Source: Ilumatobacteraceae bacterium (lineage in GTDB: Bacteria > Actinomycetota > Acidimicrobiia > Acidimicrobiales > Ilumatobacteraceae). Taken from it: a DNA stretch of 13,049 bases. The position numbers were made by a program, and so were the translations under genes. The notes beneath the pieces are model-generated. The model did no database searches and was not told the DNA's origin. It worked only from the letters and a program-made list of their open reading frames with translations. Location of the stretch: the NCBI GenBank assembly GCA_021741795.1, contig JAIOXC010000030.1:1-13049 (forward strand). Direction: 5' to 3'. This document shows positions 1 through 6,313 of this stretch, one piece after another (position 1 is the first letter of the stretch; every line of letters begins with the position of its first letter).

Positions 1-435
1 CATTTTGCGGATCGCTTGATGGCGTACATACAACGTGCGATCGAGTGGGTGAGTAGACGCCATGTCGTCATATGGATCCCACAACTCGACGGACGTGTTG
101 AGGTATCGCACGTTGTGATCGCGGCACCACTCCAGAATCCTTGGACCATCGATATTCCAAGCCAAGTCGAGCAACAAATCGCCGTCTCCAACACGTGCCG
201 AAAGAAACGCATCGAGGTTTTCGAGAGTCACGCGATCTTGCTCGTAGGTAACGCCAGCCTTGAGTAGCTCGGCAACGCGCGAACGATTGTCGCGGAAGTC
301 GACTATATGTATGGAGGTCGGATCAAACTTGAGATCACGAACCATTAATGGCAACGCGCACTGCGCAACAGAACCACAGCCCAGCACCAAGGTGCGACGG
401 GGAAGTTTGTATGCGGTCGTGACTGGTGCGTTCAC
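1..435 (-). CDS. hss: Homospermidine synthase-like protein, N-terminal part (runs off left edge)
   Basis: Seen: 145 codons read from GTG at 435 to the window edge without a stop. Residues 16-25 (LVLGCGSVAQ) form a glycine-rich nucleotide-binding loop followed by a Rossmann-like pattern with an acidic strand end (HIVDFRD, about 43-49). Further on, LAWNIDG and a TSVELWDPY-like stretch at about 114-122 match the order of the bacterial homospermidine synthase family (compare SVDTS and VEPWLGFY in the Blastochloris enzyme, from memory). Known: that enzyme uses NAD+ to join two putrescines into sym-homospermidine in the cytoplasm. The catalytic C-terminal part lies outside the window, so a related saccharopine dehydrogenase-like or carboxynorspermidine-type reductase is possible. 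The GTG start overlaps the stop of the upstream small ORF (GTGA) and has no Shine-Dalgarno site of its own, suggesting translational coupling. Confidence 0.72.
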   Translation of the reverse strand, partial: MNAPVTTAYKLPRRTLVLGCGSVAQCALPLMVRDLKFDPTSIHIVDFRDNRSRVAELLKAGVTYEQDRVTLENLDAFLSARVGDGDLLLDLAWNIDGPRILEWCRDHNVRYLNTSVELWDPYDDMASTHPLDRTLYVRHQAIRKM

Positions 436-671
436 TTCGACGCAGACGGCGAATACTGATCGCCCGCATCGATGTGCTGAGCATCAAATGAGCTCAACAA
501 CGTTTCAAGACTTGCTTCAAAAATTGCATCAGACGGAACCAGAAATTGCTGCCAGTCGTAGCGCACACCTTTGCGACCAGTGAAGGCGCTGTCAAGGAGT
601 GCATCACGGGTATGACGATTCTCGAGTGATGAGAAAATTGAGAGAGACGACGAAGCGTTATCTGTGGACAT
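432..671 (-). CDS. Unrecognised 79-residue protein, coupled to the homospermidine synthase-like gene
   Basis: I do not recognise this protein. Seen: an ATG at 671 has an excellent Shine-Dalgarno sequence (AAGGAGGTG, four bases before the ATG), the strongest in the window, and its TGA stop overlaps the GTG of the downstream gene by four bases. The 79 residues start with a Ser-rich segment, then a charged core (RHTRDALLDSAFTGRKGVRY) and an amphipathic stretch (PSDAIFEASLETLLSSF). There is no signal peptide, membrane segment or cysteine. The strong ribosome site and coupling argue that it is translated. Inference: it acts with the enzyme, as partner, regulator or small metabolic protein in polyamine synthesis. 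An upstream ATG at 710 lies in frame but lacks this ribosome site. Confidence 0.62.
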   Translation of the reverse strand: MSTDNASSSLSIFSSLENRHTRDALLDSAFTGRKGVRYDWQQFLVPSDAIFEASLETLLSSFDAQHIDAGDQYSPSASK

Positions 672-705
672 GAGCACCTCCTTGGGGTATGAATACGAAA
701 GTTTG

Positions 706-734
706 ACCATACAGAATTTTGAGGGCTGCGTCTA
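706..734 (-). promoter_or_regulatory. Candidate promoter of the small ORF and homospermidine synthase-like gene
   Basis: On the minus strand a -35-like TAGACG (729-734) is separated by 17 bp from a -10-like TATGGT (706-711); each matches four of six bases of the sigma-70 consensus. The predicted transcript would start near 699 and leave a leader of about 28 nt carrying the AAGGAGGTG ribosome site. It lies in the divergent gap shared with the helicase gene. Judged by eye only. Confidence 0.33.
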
Positions 735-813
735 CCATATGCCGAGATTGTTCATCTGGAGAGCTGAGCAGCAGTCGACCCAGTCCCGCCGAGTGTGAAG
801 GGTGGTTGGTAGC

Positions 814-2007
814 GTGACTCGAGAGATGACGACCCCCGAAGTGAAAACGCCAACAGGATTTGCCGATATTGGTGTGCCTGAGCGCATCGACGCTGGCCTT
901 GCCGCCGCCGGATTTTCGGCACCATTTGCTATTCAGACCGAGGCGATACCCGTTGCCATGGCTGGCGAAGACGTGATGGGCAGGGCTCGCACGGGTTCGG
1001 GCAAGACGCTCGCGTTTGGTGTGCCGATGATGGCGCGCATTGATTCGCCTGCCACGCCAGGCAAGCCTCACGGTTTGGTGATCGTGCCGACGCGCGAACT
1101 CGCACTCCAGGTGTCGGAAGTGTTGGGGCCAATTGGCAAGCATTGCGGAGTGCGAGTGCTGGCTGTGTACGGCGGTGCCGACAGGCAAAAGCAAGTTGTC
1201 GAGATCGAGAAGGGTGTCGAGATCATTGTTGCGACACCGCTGCGCCTGATTGACCTCATGAAGTCTTCGGAATGTGACCTGAGCGCAATTCAGGTTGTGG
1301 CAATCGACGAAGCAGACCGCATGGCAGATGAGGGGTTTATGCCCCAGGTTGAGTGGATCATGCGCCATGTCACTGCTGTGCACCAAACAATGTTGTTTTC
1401 GGCAACGCTCGACGGTCAGGTTGCCAACCTTGTCAAGCGATACATGAAAAACCCTGTTGAGGTTTCGATTGATTCACCAACCGACACAGTGGGAACGATG
1501 CGCCATTTGTTTTTGGCGGTGCACCACATGGACAAAGATCGCGTAATTGCCAACATTGCCGCAGCGGCCGGACAGACCGTGGTGTTTTGCGACACCAAGC
1601 GCAGTTGCGACAAAGTTGCTGAAGCATTGCAAAAACTTGGCGCAGATGCATCAGCGCTGCACGGCGACATGCCGCAAAATGCGCGTGAAAAAGCGTTGGG
1701 CAAATTTGCAGACAACAAACTCAAGATTTTGGTTGCTACCGATGTTGCGGCTCGCGGTATTGACATCGACGACGTCGCAGTAGTGATTCACTACGCACCG
1801 CCACTCGATGTCAAAACCTATTTGCACCGCTCGGGGCGCACTGCGCGCGCTGGCAAAGACGGTTGGGCAGTGACAATGGCCGAATACAACCAACACACCA
1901 CATGCCGCATCATCCAGCGCGGTCTACGACTCGACATTCAGCCACCGATTGAAGTGTTTTCAAACGATGTGCGCTTGCGCGATTTGTTCAGTTTTCTCGA
2001 CAATTGA
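814..2007 (+). CDS. DEAD-box ATP-dependent RNA helicase
   Basis: Role: ATP-driven unwinding or remodelling of RNA in the cytoplasm (ribosome assembly, mRNA turnover, cold adaptation in this family). Seen, numbered from GTG 814 (397 aa): Q-motif glutamine at about 41 with the upstream aromatic (GFADIG); Walker A ARTGSGKT 58-65; PTREL 92-96; DEAD 165-168; SAT 196-198; ATDVAARGID 308-317; HRSGRTARAG 338-347. Both RecA-like domains are complete. The protein stops soon after the second, so it has no basic C-terminal tail or RNA-binding extension as in CsdA or DbpA. Motif Ib reads TPLR rather than the usual TPGR. Start: GTG 814 has GGTGG eight bases upstream; GTG 802 and ATG 826 are alternatives in the same frame. 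It is transcribed divergently from the homospermidine synthase pair. Which helicase subfamily (RhlE-like or other) cannot be told by eye. Confidence 0.93.
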   Translation: MTREMTTPEVKTPTGFADIGVPERIDAGLAAAGFSAPFAIQTEAIPVAMAGEDVMGRARTGSGKTLAFGVPMMARIDSPATPGKPHGLVIVPTRELALQVSEVLGPIGKHCGVRVLAVYGGADRQKQVVEIEKGVEIIVATPLRLIDLMKSSECDLSAIQVVAIDEADRMADEGFMPQVEWIMRHVTAVHQTMLFSATLDGQVANLVKRYMKNPVEVSIDSPTDTVGTMRHLFLAVHHMDKDRVIANIAAAAGQTVVFCDTKRSCDKVAEALQKLGADASALHGDMPQNAREKALGKFADNKLKILVATDVAARGIDIDDVAVVIHYAPPLDVKTYLHRSGRTARAGKDGWAVTMAEYNQHTTCRIIQRGLRLDIQPPIEVFSNDVRLRDLFSFLDN

Positions 2008-2030
2008 GCCTCACTCTGCGGCTATTTGCC

Positions 2031-2048
2031 GTACACATCTGTGCACAC
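2031..2048. promoter_or_regulatory. Short palindromes upstream of the toxin-antitoxin pair, possible operator
   Basis: Two overlapping inverted repeats sit about 35 bp before the putative antitoxin: CACA-TC-TGTG (2034-2043) and the perfect 8-bp palindrome TGTGCACA (2040-2047). Toxin-antitoxin operons are usually autoregulated through such sites, but these are short and could be chance. Confidence 0.22.
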
Positions 2049-2079
2049 CAGTTGGCTGCGCACTGCGAAGTCAACCCGA

Positions 2080-2283
2080 ATGAAAGACGAGGGTTACGAT
2101 GTTGAAATGGATCAGAGTTCTATGACACCAGCAGCTGTGCTCATTAAATTGAATCCAGATGGAACGATTGAAGACGCTCTTCAGAGTTGGATTACGCGTT
2201 TCAGATTGAACGCTGTCTTCGAAGACTTGCGGATAAATGCCGCCGAAATTATTTCTGAGGACCGAGAAGACAACGCGAAGTGA
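2080..2283 (+). CDS. Small protein before vapC, putative antitoxin of unrecognised type
   Basis: Seen: a 67-residue frame from ATG 2080, or 58 residues from ATG 2107, ending in TGA at 2281-2283, which overlaps the GTG of the VapC gene by four bases. The C-terminal third is charged and acidic (AAEIISEDREDNAK), as in many antitoxin tails that thread into a PIN toxin. The N-terminal part shows no ribbon-helix-helix, AbrB or Phd signature that I can identify. A short possible strand (AVLIKLNPDG) is followed by a possible helix (IEDALQSWITRF). Inference from position and overlap only: the cognate antitoxin and perhaps autorepressor. The start is uncertain: GAAG lies nine bases before 2080 and GAGGG 13 bases before 2107. 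Confidence 0.55.
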   Translation: MKDEGYDVEMDQSSMTPAAVLIKLNPDGTIEDALQSWITRFRLNAVFEDLRINAAEIISEDREDNAK

Positions 2284-2678
2284 ACGCGCTGGTGCTTGAT
2301 GCATCGGCCGCAGTTGAGATTCTTGCAGAGACCTCACGTGGCGATGCGCTACTGTCCGAAGCCGCTACCCGCCGAAATTGGTGGGTTCCGGATCATTTTC
2401 ATCTCGAGGTTGCATCTGGGTTTAGACGATTGCGATTGAATGGGTTGATAAACGATGAACGCGCTTCGAAGGCACTTAATGAACTCGCAGTCCTGCCACT
2501 ATTGGTGAGTCAAACTCTTGGCATGCTGCCTCAGGCTTGGCAGTACAGAACAAATCTGACGATGCAGGACGCACTGTACGTGTCTCTTGCGCAATACCTC
2601 GAGATACCACTTCTTACGAGTGACGCCCGACTTGCGAATGCTCCAAACTTGCCGGTGGAAATTATCTACATTGGTTAG
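2280..2678 (+). CDS. vapC: PIN-domain ribonuclease toxin, VapC family
   Basis: Known role: VapC toxins are Mg2+-dependent endoribonucleases, often cutting tRNA or rRNA, held inactive by a partner antitoxin. Seen: 132 residues, the normal length for a single PIN domain. The acidic metal-binding residues are in family order: D7 in LVLDASA near the N-terminus, E43 in HLEVAS, D97 in TMQDALYV and D115 in LLTSDARL. All four expected positions are present, so the toxin looks catalytically intact. GTG 2280 starts inside the stop of the upstream small ORF (GTGA), the usual coupled antitoxin-toxin layout. The 3' end overlaps leuD tail to tail by four bases, leaving no room for a terminator between them. 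Confidence 0.87.
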   Translation: MNALVLDASAAVEILAETSRGDALLSEAATRRNWWVPDHFHLEVASGFRRLRLNGLINDERASKALNELAVLPLLVSQTLGMLPQAWQYRTNLTMQDALYVSLAQYLEIPLLTSDARLANAPNLPVEIIYIG

Positions 2679-3265
2679 CGGGTAGCGAGCCAAGCCGGGC
2701 GAGAAGCCTCAAACTTGCTGATTGCATCGGCATCAGCCAACGTGATGCTGATGTCGTCGAGACCGTTAATGAAACGTTGTTGAGTCTCTGAGTCCATGTC
2801 GAACTTTTCAGTGATTCCTGCACTTGGAATTTCGACAGTGAAGCGGTGCAAGTCGATGGTGATTTCGGCTGTGGCATCGTTTTCAATGACTGCCCAAATG
2901 CGATTGACGGTTGGTTCTGAAAGAACGATTGGTAACAAACCATTTTTTGTGCAGTTGTTGCGGAAGATATCGCTGAAACTTGGGGCAATGACGGCATCGA
3001 AACCGCCTTGTTGCAGCGCCCACACGGCATGTTCGCGTGACGAGCCAACGCCAAAGCTTGGACCAGCAACCAACACTGATGCGCCAACATAACGCTCGTC
3101 GTTTAATACAAAGTTGCGATCATCGCGCCACGTTGAGAACAAACCTTTTTCGAAACCCGTGCGCTCGACGCGCTTGAGCCACTCTGCAGGAATGATTTGG
3201 TCGGTGTCGACGTCTGAACGCTTGAGAGGAACTCCGCGACCGCTGATGATGCTTACTTTTTTCAT
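2675..3265 (-). CDS. leuD: 3-isopropylmalate dehydratase small subunit
   Basis: Role: with LeuC it isomerises 2-isopropylmalate to 3-isopropylmalate in leucine synthesis; the same complex commonly acts on citramalate in isoleucine synthesis. Seen: 196 residues, normal for LeuD. The aconitase swivel domain is clear: VDTDQIIPAEWLKR (19-32), GPSFGVGSSREHAVWAL (about 68-84) with the Gly-Ser-Ser-Arg-Glu signature, then APSFSDIFRNNCTKNGLLPI (93-112). ATG 3265 follows the leuC stop by ten bases, so the two subunits are cotranscribed. It converges on vapC with a four-base overlap and no visible terminator. Confidence 0.96.
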   Translation of the reverse strand: MKKVSIISGRGVPLKRSDVDTDQIIPAEWLKRVERTGFEKGLFSTWRDDRNFVLNDERYVGASVLVAGPSFGVGSSREHAVWALQQGGFDAVIAPSFSDIFRNNCTKNGLLPIVLSEPTVNRIWAVIENDATAEITIDLHRFTVEIPSAGITEKFDMDSETQQRFINGLDDISITLADADAISKFEASRPAWLATR

Positions 3266-3275
3266 GACTTGACGC

Positions 3276-4691
3276 TCATTTCAAATCTGCAGGAGTAGCG
3301 AAGTGGCCGGCGATTGCAGTGGCCGCAGCAATTTGTGGTGAAACAAGATGTGTGCGGCCGCCGCGACCCTGACGGCCTTCGAAGTTGCGGTTGGATGTAG
3401 AGGCGCTGCGCTCGTTTTGCGCAAGCTTGTCTGGGTTCATTGCCAAGCACATTGAGCAACCAGGCTCGCGCCAGTCGACACCTGCTGCAATGAAGATCCT
3501 GTCGAGACCCTCGGCCTCGGCCTGCTTTTTGACTTGATGACTTCCAGGCACGACCATCACGCGCTTGACGGTGACGGTGCGGCCTTCGAATACCGATGCC
3601 GCAGCACGCAAGTCTTCGATGCGACTGTTGGTGCACGAGCCAATAAACACGGTGTCGACAGTGATGTCACGAATAGGAGTGCCGGCAGTGAGACCCATAT
3701 AGGTGAGTGCGCGTGCAACGGTGTCGCGTGCGGTTGCGTCGGCATAATCATCTGGGTTTGGAATGCGGTCATCGATGCCGAGCACTTGAGCAGGGTTTGT
3801 GCCCCACGTGATTTGCGGCTTGATGGTTGCTGCATCAATAACGACTTCTTTGTCCCATGCTGCGCCATCGTCGGAAACGAGCGTGCGCCACTCGGCAACT
3901 GCTTGGTCCCACGCAGCACCAGACGGTGCATATTCGCGGCCCTTCAAATACTCAAAAGTTATTTCGTCAGGTGCAATGAGACCAGCCTTTGCACCGGCTT
4001 CGATCGACATATTGCACACGGTCATGCGACCTTCCATTGACAGCGAACGAATTGCAGACCCGCGATATTCGATGACGTGGCCGATGCCGCCGCCCGTGCC
4101 GATTTGGCCAATGATTGCCAAGATCACATCTTTTGCAGTGACACCAGGCGAGAGCGTGCCTTCAACTGTGACGCTCATCCACTTCGGACGTGATTGCGGA
4201 AGTGTTTGTGTGGCGAGCACATGCTCGACTTCGCTCGTGCCGATGCCAAATGCAAGCGCACCGAATGCGCCGTGCGTTGCAGTGTGGCTGTCGCCGCACA
4301 CGATGGTCATGCCGGGAAGTGTGCGACCCTGCTCGGGCCCGATGACGTGCACGATGCCTTGCTTTTCGTGACCCATTGGGTAGAGCGTGATGCCAAACTC
4401 TTTGGCATTGACTCGCATGACGTCGAGTTGCTTTGCCGAAATTGGGTCGGCAACTGGCAAGTGAATGTCTTTGGTGGGCACATTGTGATCTTCGGTAGCA
4501 ACGGTGAGGTCGGGACGACGCACCTTGCGGTTGTTGATACGCAGGCCATCAAATGCCTGCGGGCTGGTTACTTCATGAACAAGATGCAAATCGATGTACA
4601 ACAACTCGGCATCGCCGGGAGCATTGTTGACCATGTGACGGTCCCACACCTTTTGCGGCAAGGTCTGTGGGCGCGCGATGGAATTTGCCAT
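3276..4691 (-). CDS. leuC: 3-isopropylmalate dehydratase large subunit
   Basis: Role: the [4Fe-4S] catalytic subunit of isopropylmalate isomerase. Seen, from ATG 4691 (471 aa, normal length): VATEDHNVPT at about 64-73, VCGDSHTATHGAFGALAFGIGTSE at about 131-154, and the three cluster cysteines in GSCTNSR (C353) and GCSMC (C412, C415). The chosen start gives MANSIARPQT before KVWDRH, close to the usual LeuC N-terminus. The frame is open 16 codons further upstream to ATG 4739, but that would cross the inverted repeat at 4706-4726. AGAGGA directly abuts the ATG, too close for a normal ribosome site, while a -10-like CAGAAT lies six bases upstream, so a leaderless mRNA is likely. It is divergent from the gene at 4769 and cotranscribed with leuD. 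Confidence 0.96.
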   Translation of the reverse strand: MANSIARPQTLPQKVWDRHMVNNAPGDAELLYIDLHLVHEVTSPQAFDGLRINNRKVRRPDLTVATEDHNVPTKDIHLPVADPISAKQLDVMRVNAKEFGITLYPMGHEKQGIVHVIGPEQGRTLPGMTIVCGDSHTATHGAFGALAFGIGTSEVEHVLATQTLPQSRPKWMSVTVEGTLSPGVTAKDVILAIIGQIGTGGGIGHVIEYRGSAIRSLSMEGRMTVCNMSIEAGAKAGLIAPDEITFEYLKGREYAPSGAAWDQAVAEWRTLVSDDGAAWDKEVVIDAATIKPQITWGTNPAQVLGIDDRIPNPDDYADATARDTVARALTYMGLTAGTPIRDITVDTVFIGSCTNSRIEDLRAAASVFEGRTVTVKRVMVVPGSHQVKKQAEAEGLDRIFIAAGVDWREPGCSMCLAMNPDKLAQNERSASTSNRNFEGRQGRGGRTHLVSPQIAAATAIAGHFATPADLK

Positions 4692-4697
4692 TCCTCT

Positions 4698-4726
4698 ATT
4701 CTGCCGTGATTTAGACAAAAAATCAC
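4698..4726 (-). promoter_or_regulatory. Candidate leuCD promoter with overlapping inverted-repeat operator
   Basis: Seen: a perfect 7-bp inverted repeat, GTGATTT (4706-4712) and AAATCAC (4720-4726), with a 7-nt centre. On the minus strand a -10-like CAGAAT (4698-4703) lies 17 bp from GTGATT (4721-4726), a weak -35, so the repeat covers the -35 and spacer. The -10 ends six bases before the leuC ATG. A repressor bound here would block leuCD. Known: leuCD is controlled by IclR-type regulators in Streptomyces (NdgR) and Corynebacterium (LtbR); no regulator gene is in this window, so the binding protein is unknown. Confidence 0.45.
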
Positions 4727-4768
4727 CGTTGTACTGCACTCTGTGTCACCTCACGTACACATCGGGGC

Positions 4769-5305
4769 ATGACAAAACACACGAATACACCAGTAGCCCT
4801 AGCCACCTGCGTCGAACAGAGCCTGCATATGTCGCTCGACGGATTTGATCTGAAGCGCGCCCGCCTCTATGGCATCAGCGTGGTGGATGCGGGAGGAGTT
4901 GATCGCCTTGAAGACGGCGCATTACGAATCACATTTCTTGCCGAGCACGGCGATGTATATGAATTGATTGATGCACCAACAAGCGCCATCGTTCGAATGT
5001 TTGACGCCGCAGTGGTGTTGACATGCGGATGGGCGGCGCCGATTGAGCGCAGTGATCAATGTCGTGACGATGACGATGACGATGACGACGCAAGTGAAAA
5101 AGTTCCGCCAAGTCAGCACCCTCAACGTCGTCGAGTACGACTCGTGGTGGTGGTTGGAGACCAGGGCGTGGGATCGGTATTGCGATTTGCTGATACGCCC
5201 AAAGAGATTGTGACCGATGCTGGATCTGCGCGCGGAAGTCTTGCCGATGCAGTGAACAACCTGTGGTTTGATAGCCCCGTGCACGTGGCGCGATCTAGTA
5301 GCTAA
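4769..5305 (+). CDS. Uncharacterised protein with an eight-aspartate linker
   Basis: I cannot assign a function. Seen: 178 residues. The N-terminal half (about 1-95) has mixed hydrophobic and charged strands (ARLYGISVVDAGGVDR; LRITFLAEHGDVYELIDAP) and one fairly hydrophobic stretch (VRMFDAAVVLTCGWAAPIE) that is too polar at its ends to call a membrane segment. Residues about 100-107 are eight consecutive Asp, followed by a polar, basic linker. A C-terminal module then begins RVRLVVVVGDQGVGSVLRF. No signal peptide or catalytic motif is visible. The C-terminal pattern faintly recalls uncharacterised actinobacterial proteins, but this is memory and not a match. ATG 4769 has no clear Shine-Dalgarno site (CGGGG only). 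The gene lies 37 bases before nadA on the same strand; a functional link to NAD synthesis is possible but unproven. Confidence 0.72.
   Translation: MTKHTNTPVALATCVEQSLHMSLDGFDLKRARLYGISVVDAGGVDRLEDGALRITFLAEHGDVYELIDAPTSAIVRMFDAAVVLTCGWAAPIERSDQCRDDDDDDDDASEKVPPSQHPQRRRVRLVVVVGDQGVGSVLRFADTPKEIVTDAGSARGSLADAVNNLWFDSPVHVARSSS
5066..5089 (+). repeat. GACGAT hexanucleotide repeat encoding Asp8
   Basis: Three copies of GACGAT plus GACGAC run in frame through the uncharacterised gene at 4769-5305 and encode eight aspartates. The unit is two codons long, so slippage would change linker length without breaking the frame. Confidence 0.85.
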
Positions 5306-5330
5306 AACTAATAGGTAGTTGATCTGCCGA

Positions 5331-5342
5331 TAACTTAAAGGT
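5331..5342 (+). promoter_or_regulatory. Candidate -10 element for leaderless nadABC transcription
   Basis: TAACTT (5331-5336) fits the TANNNT -10 pattern and ends six bases before the nadA GTG at 5343. AAAGG (5337-5341) is only one base from the GTG, too near to work as a ribosome site. I see no good -35 at 16-18 bp. This is the arrangement expected for a leaderless transcript, but the upstream gene may also read through. Confidence 0.38.
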
Positions 5343-6305
5343 GTGAGTACATGGGCGCAAGAAGTGCGACAACTTGCCAAAGATCGAGACGCCGTTATTT
5401 TGGCGCACAACTATCAGTTGCCAGAGATACAAGACATCGCTGATCATGTAGGTGACTCGCTTGCGTTGTCGCGCATTGCGGCGCAGGTAAAAGAATCAAC
5501 AATCATTTTCTGCGGTGTGCACTTCATGGCCGAGACCGCAAAAATCTTGAGCTACGACAAGACCGTGATTATTCCTGATGCACGAGCAGGTTGTTCGCTT
5601 GCCGACACCATCAACGCCGAACAGTTGCGCACGTGGAAGGCGGAGCATCCTGGCGCAGTAGTGGTGAGCTACGTCAACACGACAGCAGCAGTGAAGGCCG
5701 AGACTGATATTTGTTGCACGTCGTCAAACGCAGTTGAAGTGGTGCAGTCGATAGACCCGAATAAAGAAATCTTGTTTTGCCCAGATCAATTTTTGGGAGC
5801 ACACGCGCAACACATGACTGGTCGCACCAACATGCACATCTGGATGGGTGAGTGTCACGTGCATGCGGGTATTAATGGTCAAGACTTGAAAGCGATGGTT
5901 GCTGCCGAGCCAGAAGCAGAATTGTTCATTCATCCAGAATGTGGATGCGCAACATCGGCCATGTATCTGGCCTCGAGTGGAGTGGTGCCAAAAGAGCGCA
6001 CCAAAATATTGTCGACGTCCGGGATGATTACCGCTGCCAAGGAGACTCGCGCCGCAAAAGTTTTGGTAGCAACCGAAACGGGAATGTTGCATCAATTGCG
6101 CAAGGCAAATCCGCTTGTGATCTTTGAACCTGTTAATCGTGCTGCCGTGTGTAAGTACATGAAAATGAACACGCCAGAGAAATTACTAGAGGCATTGCGC
6201 ACAGGTAGAGATGAAGTGACAGTGCCGCGAGACATTGCCGACAGAGCGCGACACTCGGTCGAGCGGATGATTGCGATAGGAACACCTTCAAGGACAAAGG
6301 AGTAG
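5343..6305 (+). CDS. nadA: Quinolinate synthase
   Basis: Role: condenses iminoaspartate (from NadB) with dihydroxyacetone phosphate to quinolinate; a cytoplasmic [4Fe-4S] enzyme. Seen: 320 residues, within the range for the family. LAHNYQLPEIQDIADHVGDS at about 20-39 is the N-terminal signature. The three expected cluster cysteines are present: C84 in ARAGCSLAD, C171 in GECHVHAG and C270 in NRAAVCKYMK. HPECGC (197-202) and STSGM (224-228) are further family motifs. The start is GTG 5343; another start would lose the AHNYQ region or overlap the upstream gene. It leads nadA-nadB-nadC; the nadB ribosome site AAAGGAG overlaps its stop region. Confidence 0.97.
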   Translation: MSTWAQEVRQLAKDRDAVILAHNYQLPEIQDIADHVGDSLALSRIAAQVKESTIIFCGVHFMAETAKILSYDKTVIIPDARAGCSLADTINAEQLRTWKAEHPGAVVVSYVNTTAAVKAETDICCTSSNAVEVVQSIDPNKEILFCPDQFLGAHAQHMTGRTNMHIWMGECHVHAGINGQDLKAMVAAEPEAELFIHPECGCATSAMYLASSGVVPKERTKILSTSGMITAAKETRAAKVLVATETGMLHQLRKANPLVIFEPVNRAAVCKYMKMNTPEKLLEALRTGRDEVTVPRDIADRARHSVERMIAIGTPSRTKE

Positions 6306-6313
6306 CAGTTGTC

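Noticed and set aside
260..583. A plus-strand frame of 107 codons near the left edge
   Set aside because: It lies across the homospermidine synthase-like gene and the small ORF on the opposite strand, both of which have better support; its composition is shadow-like.
658..1386. A 242-codon open frame antisense to the 5' part of the helicase gene
   Set aside because: It mirrors codon structure of a well-supported DEAD-box gene, is rich in His, Arg and Cys in a way typical of shadow frames, and has no recognisable domain.
5306..5342. NAD-sensing riboswitch or NrtR/NadR-type operator before nadA
   Set aside because: The gap is only 37 bases and shows no clear stem or palindrome; no such regulator gene is present.
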